Notes: generated by a model from the sequence alone, not told the origin. A stretch of DNA of 49,721 nucleotides from Rhodococcus sp. KRD197 (GCF_017168235.1 NZ_JABFAO010000011.1:764975-814695), one strand, 5' to 3'; shown: positions 15,623 to 27,431, counted from the first letter of the stretch. Numbers and translations: made by a program.

Positions 15623-17209
15623 TCAGCTTCGAAGGTCTCGCCGTCGAAACCCGGCAACGCCCACCACGCACCCCAGCGCCGCGATGGCCACCAGAACCAC
15701 CAACGGCGTCGGCGCAACCGATCCGCCCGGCAAGTGCGGTAGGTGCGTGAACGGCGACAGGTCGAGCCAGATCTGAGGCAGACCCATGACCGCGCCGACC
15801 TGACCCAGCATCACACACGCGGCGAGCACGCCCCACACCATCGGCGCATACTGCGGGAGCAGCCCGAACAAGAGAACTCCCGTCGCGGTGAACACCCACA
15901 CTGCAGGAATCTGAACCAGCGCGCCACCGAGTACACCCGGCAGAACCGAGCCGATGTCTCCGACGGCCAAGCCGTACGGGATACCGGCCGCAAGACCCAC
16001 CACCAGCATCGCCGACGCCGGGCCGGCGGTGGCCCAGAGCAGATGGCTCCCCAGCCACCGGGAGCGGCTCACGCCCGTGGCCAACACGGGCTCGGCGAGC
16101 GACGCCTCCTCCTCGGCGTGAGCTCGCAGGATGGCCGAGATCGAGTACGCTGCAGCCCCGATGCCGAGCAGGCTGATCGAGCTCGCCAGGTAGGACTCGA
16201 CCAGCGTCGTTCCACCGAATGTGCTCAATATGTCCGACACGGCTTCGCTACCCCCGAGTTGCCCGCCGACGCTGTCGGCCGCCGCCCCGAGAACCAGCGC
16301 AGTCACGCCGAGGCCGATGGTCCAGGCCAGGAACGAACCGCGGTGGGTACGCCAGGCGAGACCGAACACTCCACCGAGCGACACCGAGGCGTACGCGGGT
16401 CCGAGGCGTTCCGCGACGAGTCCGGACCCGAGGTCGCGTCGAGCAGCCAGAGCGAACGCCAGTGAGATGAACATCGCCGACGCGGCGGCCGAGAGCACGA
16501 GAACCCACCATCGCTCGTCGGCGAACGGCCTCAGCTGCGCCGACCACCCGATGGGCGAGAACCAGGACAGCATCGAGTACCCGGTGGAGGACACGGCGTC
16601 GCCGATTGCCCTGAGCACGAAGGCACCCGCCAAAACAGCCAACGCGTATCCGCGCGCGCTGCGTGCTCCCGACCCCAGCTGGGCAGTGACGGCGGCGATA
16701 CCGGCGAACACCGTCCCAGCGGCAAGGATCGACAGCCCGAATGCGATGCTCCCCGCCGCCGCCAGCCCGAAGGCCATGAGAGTGACCGCACCGAGGACCG
16801 AGGTGATCACCGTCCCGCCGACGGCGACGACGAGCGCGGCAGCGAGGCCGGCGCTGCGCCCGACTGCGGTCGAGCCCACCAGCTCGGTCCGCCCTGCGTC
16901 TTCCTCGACTCGCGTGTGACGGATGACGGTCAGGATCACGGCGAGGGGAACGATCGTCAGCAAGACGCCCGAACGCCAGGTGACGAGTGCGCCGAGGTCG
17001 CTGCCGAAGATGGGCCCGACCATGGCCAGTTGGGCCGGGATCTGGCTCGTCGCCGCGTAGAAGCTCTCACGTTGCTGGTCGGTGGCGTAGAGACCGTCGA
17101 AACTCACTGCGTACAGCAGCGGAAGCAGGCCGATCACCACAACCCACAGGGGAAGGACTACGCGATCCTTGCGGAGGTAAAGGCGTACCAGTCCGAGTGT
17201 GCCGGTCAT
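15623..17209 (-). CDS. ABC exporter permease (Rv1217c-like, ABC-2 type)
   Basis: A 528-residue membrane protein with about twelve hydrophobic segments in two similar halves, as in the polyketide-antibiotic exporter permeases. The middle region, where the sequence re-enters a family motif ([15 protein letters not shown]), marks the second half. Its start overlaps the ATPase stop as ATGA (17206-17209), so translation is coupled. With the upstream ATPase and TetR gene the arrangement is that of Rv1219c-Rv1218c-Rv1217c in Mycobacterium tuberculosis, a multidrug exporter set. The substrate range here is inferred from that likeness. Confidence 0.85.
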   Translation of the reverse strand: MTGTLGLVRLYLRKDRVVLPLWVVVIGLLPLLYAVSFDGLYATDQQRESFYAATSQIPAQLAMVGPIFGSDLGALVTWRSGVLLTIVPLAVILTVIRHTRVEEDAGRTELVGSTAVGRSAGLAAALVVAVGGTVITSVLGAVTLMAFGLAAAGSIAFGLSILAAGTVFAGIAAVTAQLGSGARSARGYALAVLAGAFVLRAIGDAVSSTGYSMLSWFSPIGWSAQLRPFADERWWVLVLSAAASAMFISLAFALAARRDLGSGLVAERLGPAYASVSLGGVFGLAWRTHRGSFLAWTIGLGVTALVLGAAADSVGGQLGGSEAVSDILSTFGGTTLVESYLASSISLLGIGAAAYSISAILRAHAEEEASLAEPVLATGVSRSRWLGSHLLWATAGPASAMLVVGLAAGIPYGLAVGDIGSVLPGVLGGALVQIPAVWVFTATGVLLFGLLPQYAPMVWGVLAACVMLGQVGAVMGLPQIWLDLSPFTHLPHLPGGSVAPTPLVVLVAIAALGCVVGVAGFRRRDLRS

Positions 17210-18084
17210 GTCGGGCTCGCGTAATACTTCAGGAACAGATCCTCGAGCGTCGGCGGCGCGCTGACGAGACTGTTGATGCCGGCGGCGGCGAGCATGTTCA
17301 TCAGTCGCGGCAGCTCGGCCCGCTCGACGCGGCAGGTGATGGTGTTTCCGACGACGGTGGTCTCCCCAGGCAGCGTGGACACATCCACCGGAACACGCTC
17401 GACCTCGGCGGTGACTGTGGTGTACGTCAGATGTCGCATCTGCGAGATCGCGCCGGACTCGACGGCCCGGCCCTCACGCACCACCGTGACCCGCTCGCAG
17501 AGCCTCTCGACCTCCGACAGGATGTGCGAGGACAGCAACACGGTTGTTCCGCGCGCCGCGGCGTCGGTGACGCAGGCCGAGAAGACGTGCTCCTTCAGAG
17601 GGTCGAGTCCCGAGGTCGGCTCGTCGAGCAGAAGCAGTTCGGCGTTGGACGACAGCGCGGAGATCAACGCGACTTTCTGACGATTGCCCTTCGAGTAGGT
17701 GCGGGCTTTCTTGCGCGGGTCGAGCGAGAACCGCTCGATCAACTCGTCGCGTCTGCCGGTGTCGATCCCCCCGCGCATGCGTCCGAGGAGATCGATGACC
17801 TCGCCACCGGTCAACGACGGCCACAGGGTGACATCGCCTGGTACGTAGGCCAGCCGCCGATGCAGTGCGACGGCATCGTTCCACGGGTCTGCGCCGAGCA
17901 TTTCGATCCGGCCGGACGTGGCTTTGATGAGCCCGAGCAGAATGCGAAGCGTCGTCGACTTTCCTGCGCCGTTCGGACCGAGGAAGCCGTGTATCTCACC
18001 TGCTTCGACGGTCAGGTCCAGTCTGTCGAGGGCGGTGACCTGGCCGAACTTTTTCGTCAGTCCCCGGATCTCTATGGCGCTCAT
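17206..18084 (-). CDS. ABC exporter ATP-binding subunit (Rv1218c-like)
   Basis: A 292-residue ATPase that should power the adjacent permease. Walker A is GPNGAGKST (36-44), Walker [13 protein letters not shown], and a switch His lies in LLSSHILSE. The signature motif is YSKGNRQKV instead of LSGGQ, a known variant in this exporter group. The last 70 residues form the usual DrrA-like regulatory tail. It overlaps its neighbours by four bases at both ends (ATGA), forming a tight three-gene operon. Confidence 0.9.
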   Translation of the reverse strand: MSAIEIRGLTKKFGQVTALDRLDLTVEAGEIHGFLGPNGAGKSTTLRILLGLIKATSGRIEMLGADPWNDAVALHRRLAYVPGDVTLWPSLTGGEVIDLLGRMRGGIDTGRRDELIERFSLDPRKKARTYSKGNRQKVALISALSSNAELLLLDEPTSGLDPLKEHVFSACVTDAAARGTTVLLSSHILSEVERLCERVTVVREGRAVESGAISQMRHLTYTTVTAEVERVPVDVSTLPGETTVVGNTITCRVERAELPRLMNMLAAAGINSLVSAPPTLEDLFLKYYASPT

Positions 18085-18710
18085 GTCGTCTCCCGGTGGT
18101 GAAGGTAGGCGGTGAGGGTGGCGTCGTCGGTGAACAGTCCTTCGGTGTAGAGCTCGAGGGCGGGGAGGGTGATGCTCTCGGCCAGGTCACGCAGCGCGCT
18201 CTTGAAGTCGGTGCCCCCCGGAGCCATGCGCATGTGCAGAAGCATTCCGCCGACGTTCTGCTGCGTCAGGAATTTTGCGCGCGCCCGAGGGTCACGGCTG
18301 GGCTTCAGGCGTCCGTTGGCGACGCCTTCTTCCAGGTAGGCGGCGGTGTCGTCGACCATGTTCTCGAACATTTGTTTCGCGAACGTGCCTCCTGTGGTGA
18401 AGCTTTGAGCGATATAGGCGACGTACGGCGCGTACTCGTCGATCTCGGCCAGTTGCGCGATGGTCCCGGCGGGAGAGGCGGACATGGCGCCTGATTTGCT
18501 CTCGCGCACCACATCGAGGACGTATCCGTCGCACACCTGCCGTAGGCCGTTCTTGGAACCGAAGTGATGGTTGACCAGCCCTGGCGATACACCTGCTGCG
18601 GTGGCGATGGCGCGCACTCCGGTGGCGAAGCCGTCCCGGCCGAACACTTCGATCGCGGCGTCGCGTATACGAGCCCGTGTTGTTTGATCGTCCACCCTGA
18701 TCGAACGCAT
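18081..18710 (-). CDS. TetR family repressor of the exporter operon (Rv1219c-like)
   Basis: A 209-residue regulator with an N-terminal helix-turn-helix ([20 protein letters not shown], about residues 32-51) and an all-helical ligand domain. ATG 18710 gives the short arm usual for the family; 18794 would place the operator inside the coding region. A near-perfect palindrome (ACTAAACA-GT-TGTTCAGT, 18720-18737) lies ten bases upstream, so it should repress its own operon and possibly the divergent protease gene. It heads the three-gene run and is coupled to the ATPase gene by an ATGA overlap. Confidence 0.88.
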   Translation of the reverse strand: MRSIRVDDQTTRARIRDAAIEVFGRDGFATGVRAIATAAGVSPGLVNHHFGSKNGLRQVCDGYVLDVVRESKSGAMSASPAGTIAQLAEIDEYAPYVAYIAQSFTTGGTFAKQMFENMVDDTAAYLEEGVANGRLKPSRDPRARAKFLTQQNVGGMLLHMRMAPGGTDFKSALRDLAESITLPALELYTEGLFTDDATLTAYLHHRETT

Positions 18711-18719
18711 GAACAAGAT

Positions 18720-18737
18720 ACTAAACAGTTGTTCAGT
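18720..18737. promoter_or_regulatory. TetR operator between the exporter operon and the M13 protease
   Basis: ACTAAACA and TGTTCAGT are 8-base arms with one mismatch around GT. A wider TTGTTCA/TGAACAA pair also exists between the ATG region and the right arm. Position and form suit the adjacent TetR repressor. Confidence 0.6.
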
Positions 18738-18784
18738 GCCTGACAAGAACCCCGATGTCGCACCGGGGTGTAAAGATGGAATGC

Positions 18785-20746
18785 ATGACAGCATTGGACT
18801 CGGAACGGGCGAAATCAGGCATCGACCTCAGCCACCGCGACGAGGGCACGCGCGCACAGGACGACCTGTTCGTCCACGTCAACGGCAAGTGGTTGGACGA
18901 GTACGCCATCCCCGCCGACCGCGCCGTGGACGGCGCTTTCCGCACGTTGTACGACAAGGCCGAGGAAGATGTCCGGGAGATAATCCAGGAGGCTGCGGCG
19001 TCGAAACCGCCGGTCGGCACCGATGCGCAGAAGATCGGTGACCTCTACTCGAGCTTCCTCGACACCGACGCCGTCGAGGAAGCCGCCTTGACGCCCATCG
19101 CCGGCGAGTTGGCTGCCGTCGCCGACGCGGCCGACCTGGCCACCCTCGCCGAGGTCCTCGGCTCGCTGCAGCGCACCGGCGTCAGTGGCGCCATCGCGCA
19201 CTACGTCGACACCGACGCCAAGGATTCCTCCCGCTATCTGGTGCATTTCTCCCAGTCGGGCATCGGTCTGCCGGACGAGTCCTACTACCGCGAGGAGGGA
19301 TACGCGGAGATACGCGAGGCCTACATCGCCCACATCGCCGCGATGTTCTCGCTCGCCGAACTACCGTACGACGCGCAGCGCGTGTTCGACCTCGAGCGCA
19401 AGCTCGCCGCCGGCCATTGGGACGTGGTCGCTCGCCGGGACGCCGAGAAGAGCTACAACCTCACCGAGTTCGACACGCTCGCATCCGGTTTCGATTGGCA
19501 ACCATGGATTTCCGGGTTGGCCGGCACCACCGAGCAATTCGCGGAGATCGTGGTTCGTCAACCTCCGTTCATCAGTACTTTCACGGACCTGTGGATCTCG
19601 GAGGACATCGCCGACTGGAAGGCCTGGCTCGCCTGGCGCGTGCTGCACAGCCGCGCCCCCTATCTGTCGGCGGCTTTCGTGGACGAGAACTTCGCGTTCT
19701 ACGGCGCCAAGCTCACCGGTACCGAGGAGAACCGCGAGCGGTGGAAGCGCGGGGTCTCCCTGGTGCAGGACGTGTTGGGTGAAGTGGTCGGCAAGCTCTA
19801 CGTCGAGCGCCACTTCCCCGCCGACTCCAAAGCACGGATGCAGGTCCTCGTCGCCAATCTGCAAGAGGCATACCGGCGCAACATCTCCTCCCTCGAATGG
19901 ATGAGCCCGCAAACACGCCAGAAGGCGCTGGACAAGCTCGACAAGTTCACCCCCAAGATCGGCTACCCGGACCGCTGGCGTGACTACTCCGCCGTCGAGA
20001 TCGACGCAGGCGACCTCGTCGGCAACTATCGACGCGGATACGCCGCCGACTATCAGCGCGATCTCGACAAGCTCGGTGGTCCCGTCGACCGCGACGAATG
20101 GTTCATGACGCCGCAGACGGTCAACGCCTACTACAACCCAGGCATGAACGAAATCGTCTTCCCCGCAGCCATTCTGCAGCCACCGTTCTTCGACGCCGAG
20201 GCCGACGACGCCGCGAACTACGGCGGTATCGGTGCCGTCATCGGCCACGAGATCGGCCACGGGTTCGACGATCAGGGCGCCAAGTACGACGGCGACGGCA
20301 ACATGGTGGATTGGTGGACCGACTCCGACCGCGCCGAGTTCGGCACGCGCACCGCCGCGCTGATCGATCAGTACAACAAGTTCGAACCGATGGCTCTGCC
20401 CGGACATCACGTCAACGGTGAGTTCACCATCGGAGAGAACATCGGCGACCTCGGCGGACTGTCCATCGCCGTCACCGCGTACGAGATCGCACTCGGCGGA
20501 GAGCCTGCCCCGGTGCTGGACGGCCTCACCGGGCTGCAGCGGGTGTTCTTCGGCTGGTCGCAGGTATGGCGCACCAAGGCTCGCGACGAGGAGGCAATCC
20601 GCCGCCTCGCAGTGGACCCGCACTCGCCGCCAGAATTCCGCTGCAACGGGGTAGTGCGCAATCTGGACAGTTTTCACGAAGCGTTCGATGTCCGACCCGG
20701 AGATGGGTTGTACTTGGAACCGGACCAGCGCGTCAAGATCTGGTAG
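18785..20746 (+). CDS. zmp1: M13 family zinc metallopeptidase (Zmp1/PepO-like)
   Basis: A 653-residue neprilysin-like protease. The catalytic zinc motif HEIGH is at 488-492 followed by GFDDQG, and the third ligand lies in ENIGDLGG (Glu551). NAYYNPGMNEIVFPAAIL before the active site is the family substrate-binding strand. The length matches mycobacterial Zmp1 (663). No signal peptide is visible, as in Zmp1. I prefer ATG 18785; ATG 18755 and 18776 are alternatives. A TAAAGAT box at 18771-18777 would allow an almost leaderless message. The P450 gene follows after 24 bases. Confidence 0.92.
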   Translation: MTALDSERAKSGIDLSHRDEGTRAQDDLFVHVNGKWLDEYAIPADRAVDGAFRTLYDKAEEDVREIIQEAAASKPPVGTDAQKIGDLYSSFLDTDAVEEAALTPIAGELAAVADAADLATLAEVLGSLQRTGVSGAIAHYVDTDAKDSSRYLVHFSQSGIGLPDESYYREEGYAEIREAYIAHIAAMFSLAELPYDAQRVFDLERKLAAGHWDVVARRDAEKSYNLTEFDTLASGFDWQPWISGLAGTTEQFAEIVVRQPPFISTFTDLWISEDIADWKAWLAWRVLHSRAPYLSAAFVDENFAFYGAKLTGTEENRERWKRGVSLVQDVLGEVVGKLYVERHFPADSKARMQVLVANLQEAYRRNISSLEWMSPQTRQKALDKLDKFTPKIGYPDRWRDYSAVEIDAGDLVGNYRRGYAADYQRDLDKLGGPVDRDEWFMTPQTVNAYYNPGMNEIVFPAAILQPPFFDAEADDAANYGGIGAVIGHEIGHGFDDQGAKYDGDGNMVDWWTDSDRAEFGTRTAALIDQYNKFEPMALPGHHVNGEFTIGENIGDLGGLSIAVTAYEIALGGEPAPVLDGLTGLQRVFFGWSQVWRTKARDEEAIRRLAVDPHSPPEFRCNGVVRNLDSFHEAFDVRPGDGLYLEPDQRVKIW

Positions 20747-20770
20747 CTCGACAAAACAAGGGGTGGGGAA

Positions 20771-22061
20771 ATGAAGGCACGGATCAGGTGGATCGCAGCA
20801 CATGCGGTGGTGCGGTACGGAGCGAAGAAGGCCGCCCAGGCCGGTGACCCGCAGGCAATGTTGATCGCGGACCCGGCGACGCGCGCCAACCCGCGCCAGG
20901 TCTACGAACGGATACGGGCAACCGGGCCGCTGGTGAAGACACGCATCTCCAACATCACCGTCGACCACCAGCTGGTGCACGATCTACTGCGATCCGACGA
21001 CTTCCGCGTCACCCAATTCGGTGGTGCCCTCCCCGGCCCGCTGCGCTACATCGAGAGCAAGACCAGATCCAAGGCGCTGCACCCGCTCAAGCCGCCGTCG
21101 CTGCTGTCGGTGGAACCACCCGAACACACTCGCTACCGCAAGCTCGTGTCCTCCGTCTTCACCCCCCGGGCGGTGGCCCGGATGCGCGAGATGGTCCAGG
21201 AGAAGGCCGACAGCCTGCTCGACGAGCTCACCGTGGGGGGCCGTGAGGTGGACATCGTCGACACGTACTGCGCCCAACTGCCCGTCGCCGTCATCAGCAC
21301 CATCCTCGGGGTCCCGGACAGCGAGCGCCAACGGGTGCTGGAATTCGGCGAGATGGCCGCGCCGAGCCTGGACATCGGACTGACCTGGGAACAGTTCAAT
21401 CTCGTCGAAAAGGGCCTCGAACAGTTCGACGCCTGGCTCGCCGGTCACCTCGCCGAGCTTCGACGCAATCCCGGCGACGACCTGATGAGCCAACTCATCC
21501 GGGCGAAGGAGGATGGCGTCGGGCTGAACGACGAGGAACTGCGCGCCACCGCCGGCCTCGTCCTGGCTGCGGGGTTCGAGACCACCGTCAACCTCCTCGG
21601 TAGCGGTATCCGCCTGCTACTCGACCATCCCGATCAGCTGGAGGTTCTGCGCAACGAGCCCGAACACTGGCCGACTGCCGTCGAGGAGATGCTCCGCCTG
21701 GAGTCGCCGGTTCAGCTGACGGCGCGGGTGGCCAAACATGCCATGACGGTCGAGGGTGTGCCGCTGAAGGAAGGCGAGCTCGTACTCCTCGTCCTCGCCG
21801 GCGCCAACCGCGATCCCGACGTATTCGAGGATCCGTACCGATTCGACGTCACCCGCCAGAACGCGAACAAGCACCTTTCGTTCTCCGGCGGACGCCACTA
21901 CTGCCTCGGCGCGGCACTGGCGAAAGCCGAAACCGAAGTGGGACTGAAGACTTTGTTCGACCGATTCCCCCACCTGCAATCCGCAGGTGAGGGAATCCGC
22001 CGCGACACCCGAGTCCTGCACGGCTGGGCGTCGCTGCCCGTCGACCTCGGGCAACCGGCGG

Positions 22062-22081
<20 letters not shown>
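20771..22081 (+). CDS. Cytochrome P450, CYP140-like
   Basis: A 436-residue soluble bacterial P450. The I-helix oxygen-binding motif is AGFETT (267-272), the ExxR pair is E306/R309, and the haem thiolate is Cys378 in FSGGRHYCLG. From memory of Mycobacterium tuberculosis CYP140 (Rv1880c), the first 120 residues and the LEFGE-APSLDIG region look closely alike, so CYP140 is the likely family. Its natural substrate is not established. A G-rich ribosome site precedes ATG 20771. It probably shares a transcript with the M13 protease. It ends tail-to-tail with ugpC, with a 20-base overlap. Confidence 0.88.
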
Positions 22082-23143
<1,062 letters not shown>

Positions 23144-23144
<1 letters not shown>

Positions 23145-24469
23145 TACGAGGGGAGGTTCGGGGTGATCTGGCGGTCGATGATCTGCTGGAGCTGATCTGC
23201 AACTCCGGCGAATGTGGTTGCCACGTCTGCGTTCTGCAGCGCGATCTGCTCGAGGCCGGTGCCGATGATCTTGTCCCCACCGGGAACGAACACACGGGCG
23301 TAGTCCTGCGAGCGTGTCACCGCCAGCTGATCGACGGCGGTCTTCGCGTTCGGGTTGGCCTCGAGGAAGGCGATCTCGCTCGGATCCTCCTGTGCCGACT
23401 TGCGGACCGGCATGTAGCCGGTGTTCTGCGAGAAGTACGCGGTATTGCTGCCGTTGGTGATGAAGTCGATGAACTTGAGTGCGTTGACTTTTCGCTCCTC
23501 GGAGATCTTCGCGGGGATGGCGAGACCGGCGCCGCCCGTCGGGCATCCGGGCTTTCCTTCGGTTGCAGGCAGGAACGCGGTGCCGAACTCGAACGACGCG
23601 TTCTGCGTGATGGTCGACAGGTCGCCGGTGGAGGCGATGGTCGAGGCCAGAATTCCCGCACCGAAATCGTTGGCGATGTCCTGGGAGACGCCAGCGTACT
23701 TCTTGGTGTGAATCATGTTCTTGAGAAACTCGCCCGCGGCGATCGTGTTGGGGTCGTCGAACTTCAGCGTGAACTCGTCGGAGTAAGCGCCGCCGAATGT
23801 CCAGATCGGGCCCTCGAACGTCCACCCGAGATAGTCGACGGCATTGCCCCAGCCGTGCGCCAGCTTTCCGTTGCCGACGACGGCCTGGATGCGCGGGCCC
23901 CACTCGTCGAATTCCTGCCAGGTCGCCGGTCCGCGATCGGGCAGTCCCGCCTGCGCCCACACCTCTTTGTTGTAGTAGAACAGCGGAGTCGAGCGAGCGT
24001 ACGGCAGTGCCCAGTGGTTGCCGTTCCAGTTGTAGTCGGCCAGAAGCGAATCGACGTAGTCACCCGAGTCGACACCAGCGGCCTCGAAGTGTCCGTCGAG
24101 CGGCTCGATGGCACCGGTGAGGGCGTAGTTGAACCACCACACGTCCGAAAGCACCACGACGTCGGGCACATCGTTGCCCGAGAGTGCCGCATTGAACTTC
24201 TGCGAGACCTCCTCGTAGTTCTTACCACCGTCGATCAGATTGACCGTGAGACCGGGGTTCTCGGCCTGGAACCGGGCGATGAGCTCCTCCTCGAACGCCT
24301 GAGACTTGCCCGGGTGGTTCGACCAGAAGTTGATCGTGCTCGCGTCGCCCGATGCCTCGGATCCCGATGCCGACGAGCTCGAACCCGGACCGCTGCATGC
24401 GGCCAGCGCCGCACCGGCAGCGACTGTGCCGGTCAGCGTGAGGAAGCCGCGACGAGTGAGGTGTGCCAT
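23144..24469 (-). CDS. ugpB: Ugp substrate-binding lipoprotein
   Basis: A 441-residue extracytoplasmic solute-binding protein. The N-terminus has twin arginines (LTRRGFLTLTG) and a lipobox ending at Cys25 (ALAAC), so it is probably exported by Tat and lipid-anchored. The mature part resembles mycobacterial UgpB over its length; NFWSNHPGKS, YARSTPLFYYNK, GGAYSDEF and CPTGGAGLAIPAK are shared landmarks. By that likeness it binds glycerophosphocholine or related glycerophosphodiesters. ATG 24469 has AGGAGAAC just upstream. It overlaps ugpC by one base. Confidence 0.92.
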
Positions 24470-24494
24470 GAGTGTTCTCCTAGAAGAAATCGAG

Positions 24495-25388
24495 TCAGCC
24501 TTTGACCGCACCGGAGGTGAGGCCCTTGATCATGTGACGTTGCAGGGCAAGAAATACGACGAGAATCGGCAGAATGGTCAGTACGGTCGCCGCCATGACG
24601 GCGCCCCAGTTGGTGTAGCCCTCGCTGTTCTGGAGCAGCGTCAAACCGACGGGGAGCGGTGCGACGGAGGAGTCGTCGGACATCAGGAACGGCCAGAGGT
24701 ATTCGTTCCACTCGTTGACGATGGTGATGATCGCGAACGCCACCATCGTCGGCCCCGACAAAGGCAGCACCACGCGGAACAGCAACCGGAAGGGGCCCGC
24801 GCCGTCCATACGTGCGGCTTCGATGATCTCCGCAGGTATCGACAGGAAGTGGTTGCGCATCAGGAACGTGCCGAACGCGACGCCGGCGAGCGGAAGAATG
24901 ATCCCCTGGAACGAATTTCGCCAGCCCAGGTCGGAGATGAGCGAGTAGTTGGAGATGACGGTGATCTGGTTGGGCACCATCAACGCCGCGATGATGACCA
25001 GAAAGACGATGTTCTTACCGGGGAACCGCAGGAACACCAGGCCGTAGGCGCTGAACACACCGAGAGCGAACTTGATGACAGCCAGCACGCCCGTGATGAT
25101 GATCGAGTTGCGCATGTAGGTGAAGAACGGCACCTCCGTCGTCGCCTCGGAGTAGTTCTGAGGATGGAAAACCCCCGGCCACCACGTGACCGGCTGGACA
25201 TAGATGTCGCCGCGCTCCTTGAAGGACGTAATGAGAATCCAGAACAGCGGCAGACCGATCATGATCAGCACCAACACCATCGCGATGTAGCCGAACACGG
25301 TGGCCAGGCTGCGCTGACGCCCGGGATCCTTCGGACGAGTGCGCGACGGCTCGGCAGTGTCCTGTTTGCGAGCTTCGGTCAGTGTCAT
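24495..25388 (-). CDS. ugpE: Ugp ABC importer inner-membrane protein E
   Basis: A 297-residue binding-protein-dependent permease with six membrane helices. The EAA loop that docks the ATPase reads EIIEAARMDGAG. Its start overlaps the stop of ugpA as ATGA (25385-25388), and ugpB follows after 25 bases. The N-terminal 28 residues are a charged cytoplasmic arm. It should pair with UgpA to form the channel. Confidence 0.9.
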   Translation of the reverse strand: MTLTEARKQDTAEPSRTRPKDPGRQRSLATVFGYIAMVLVLIMIGLPLFWILITSFKERGDIYVQPVTWWPGVFHPQNYSEATTEVPFFTYMRNSIIITGVLAVIKFALGVFSAYGLVFLRFPGKNIVFLVIIAALMVPNQITVISNYSLISDLGWRNSFQGIILPLAGVAFGTFLMRNHFLSIPAEIIEAARMDGAGPFRLLFRVVLPLSGPTMVAFAIITIVNEWNEYLWPFLMSDDSSVAPLPVGLTLLQNSEGYTNWGAVMAATVLTILPILVVFLALQRHMIKGLTSGAVKG

Positions 25389-26332
25389 CGCGCATCGTCT
25401 CGATCCATCATGCGAACCTGCACCAGAGTGACGATCAGCAGGACCACGAAGAGAATCGTCGCCACCGTCGCCCCGTAGCCGGCCCGGAAGTTGCGGAACG
25501 TCTCCTCGTAGACCTGATAGACCATCGTCGTGGTGCCGTAGCCGAGCGGGCCGCCGCGCGTCATCACGTTGATGATGTCGAACACCTGCAACGAGTTGAG
25601 CAGCACGGTGATGGACAGGAAGAACGTGGTCGGACGCAGTTGCGGCAGCAGCACTTTACGGAAGGTGGTCCACTTGCCTGCGCGGTCGATCTCGGCTGCT
25701 TCCATCAACTCCTTGCGCACACCCTGCAGTGCGGCCAGGTAGATGACGAAGGTGTACCCGAGGTTCTTCCACAGGTAAGTCACCGTGATCATCAGCAGCG
25801 CCCAGTCGGGATCCTGGTAGAAGTCCGGTGAAGTCAGCCCGACGCGCTGCAGCAGATCCTGGACCAGCCCGAAGTTCGGGTCGAACACGAACTGGAACGC
25901 GATACCGATCGCGGCACCGGAGATGACGAAGGGTGCAAACACCGCAGACCGGACGAAGTTGCGGCCCCGTAGCTTTCGGTCGAGAAGCATGGCCAGGATG
26001 AGCCCCAACACAAGGCTGCCGACGACGGCGGCGATGGTGAAGATGACCGTGTTGGATACGACGACCCACGTGTCGTCGCGAGAGAGCCATTCGCGATAGT
26101 TCCCGAACCCGATGAAAGTTGCTGTAGGCGAAGAGAGATTCCAGTCGTAGAACGAGAACTGGACATTCTCCACGAGAGGCCGGTAAGTGAACACCGCCAG
26201 CAGAGCCAGGTTCGGCCCGAGGAGGATCAGGAAGAGCGCGTAGTCACTCCACGGCCTGCCGAAGAATCTCCTCCGGCCCGCTGTGGGCAGCACTCGTTCC
26301 GTCGATGTCGTCACCGCGGGGACTGTGCTCAC
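25385..26332 (-). CDS. ugpA: Ugp ABC importer inner-membrane protein A
   Basis: A 315-residue permease with six membrane helices and an N-terminal tail of about 28 residues. The EAA loop is ELMEAAEIDRAG. It is the first gene of ugpAEBC. The start is a GTG at 26332. The 120 bases upstream hold an A-rich stretch and the second copy of the palindromic element (26395-26455), which lies after the L,D-transpeptidase stop; a promoter must lie between that stop and this start unless the transcript continues from the transpeptidase gene. Confidence 0.9.
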   Translation of the reverse strand: MSTVPAVTTSTERVLPTAGRRRFFGRPWSDYALFLILLGPNLALLAVFTYRPLVENVQFSFYDWNLSSPTATFIGFGNYREWLSRDDTWVVVSNTVIFTIAAVVGSLVLGLILAMLLDRKLRGRNFVRSAVFAPFVISGAAIGIAFQFVFDPNFGLVQDLLQRVGLTSPDFYQDPDWALLMITVTYLWKNLGYTFVIYLAALQGVRKELMEAAEIDRAGKWTTFRKVLLPQLRPTTFFLSITVLLNSLQVFDIINVMTRGGPLGYGTTTMVYQVYEETFRNFRAGYGATVATILFVVLLIVTLVQVRMMDRDDAR

Positions 26333-26394
26333 CCGCGGCGAACGTGCGGTGAACTAGACCCCAACCCCTAAGAAAATTGAAACCAAAACCTTGC

Positions 26395-26455
26395 TATGTG
26401 AGCGGAAATACGTGCCCCACTATGCATTTCCGCGCACATGCGGCGAAGCCGCCTA
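26395..26455. repeat. Palindromic intergenic element, copy B
   Basis: On the minus strand it starts with the TAG of the L,D-transpeptidase gene and reads GGCGGCTTCGCCGCATGTG, then a stem around GCGGAAAT/ATTTCCGC. Copy A at 2587-2660 shares the order and most bases, and also begins at a minus-strand stop codon. Differences between copies leave much of the stem pairing intact. Confidence 0.8.
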
Positions 26456-27382
26456 ACGGTTCCAGTCACCCAATCCGTCGGCGCCACTGAGGGTTCCGCC
26501 TGCGGTATTGACCACCACGACAGGATCGCCCTTGCGTGCGTTCTCGTAGAACCACTTGCCGTCCTCGGTACTGACGTTGAGGCAACCGTGGCTGACGTTC
26601 GCATAGCCCTGCGAGCCGACGGACCACGGCGCGGCGTGCAGGAAGATGCCGCTGTAGGACATCCGTGTCGCGTACTCGACGTATGTGCGGTAGCCCTCGG
26701 GCGCATCGACAGGAACGCCGTACGTGGACGAATCCATGTACATTTCCCGGACCCGCTCGCCGACGATGTACGTGCCGTTGGGGGTTTCGTACCCCGGCTT
26801 GCCGAACGAGGTCGGCATGGTGCGCACCACCTCGCCGTTGCGGGTGACGGTGATGGTCTTGGTCGCGTCGTCGGCGGTGGTGATCAAGGAGTCGCCGGTG
26901 GAGAAATCGGCGCGCGCACCGCCTGCGGCGACGGTGACCTGGGTGTGCGCCGGGTAGAACTCGTTCGGCAGCCAACGCACCTGGGTGTCGTTGATCCAGT
27001 AGAAGTGACCGTCCACCTTCGGCGTCGTGGTGATCTCGATCGCTGCTTCGGCAGCCGCACGATCACCGATGGTGTCGGAGAAGGAAATCTTGATGGGCTG
27101 CGCGACGCCGACGATCTCGCCCCCGTTCGGTGTGATCGACGGATCGGCGAACGGCGCGGGCATCAGGCGCTGCATCTGCGGCTCCGGTGCCGGAACGGGC
27201 AGGGCAGGGATCGCTGGAACCGCGGGGGCGGAGGAACCGAGACCCGGCACATCGGGACCGCCTGGCCACAGCGGCGCGGCCTGAGCCGGAGCAATGACGA
27301 CAGCGGCGCCGAAAGCGGCGATCATCGTCGCTGCGGTCAGTCGCCCTACCAGTCGACGCGGTGAACGAGGTGCCATGACCAT
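26453..27382 (-). CDS. L,D-transpeptidase (YkuD domain)
   Basis: A 309-residue exported cell-wall enzyme that should form 3-3 peptide cross-links in peptidoglycan. A signal peptide ends near APAQAAP, a Pro-rich linker follows, then an Ig-like domain (about 75-175) and the YkuD catalytic domain with SHGCLNVS (Cys267). The end GGTLSGADGLGDWN closely recalls mycobacterial LdtMt2. No lipobox is seen. ATG at 27382 is nine bases from GAAGG; ATG 27391 and 27376 are alternatives. A strong hairpin (27432-27461) lies in the leader region. The repeat copy B begins exactly at the stop codon. Confidence 0.9.
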   Translation of the reverse strand: MVMAPRSPRRLVGRLTAATMIAAFGAAVVIAPAQAAPLWPGGPDVPGLGSSAPAVPAIPALPVPAPEPQMQRLMPAPFADPSITPNGGEIVGVAQPIKISFSDTIGDRAAAEAAIEITTTPKVDGHFYWINDTQVRWLPNEFYPAHTQVTVAAGGARADFSTGDSLITTADDATKTITVTRNGEVVRTMPTSFGKPGYETPNGTYIVGERVREMYMDSSTYGVPVDAPEGYRTYVEYATRMSYSGIFLHAAPWSVGSQGYANVSHGCLNVSTEDGKWFYENARKGDPVVVVNTAGGTLSGADGLGDWNR

Positions 27383-27431
27383 CGGATCCATCCTTCTTCT
27401 GCAATAGTTCATCTGCTTAGTCCTGCTGCAC

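Noticed and set aside
23145..23960. Long upstream extension of ugpC
   Set aside because: It is antisense-like low-complexity Arg-rich sequence in a different frame of ugpB; the true start overlaps the ugpB stop.
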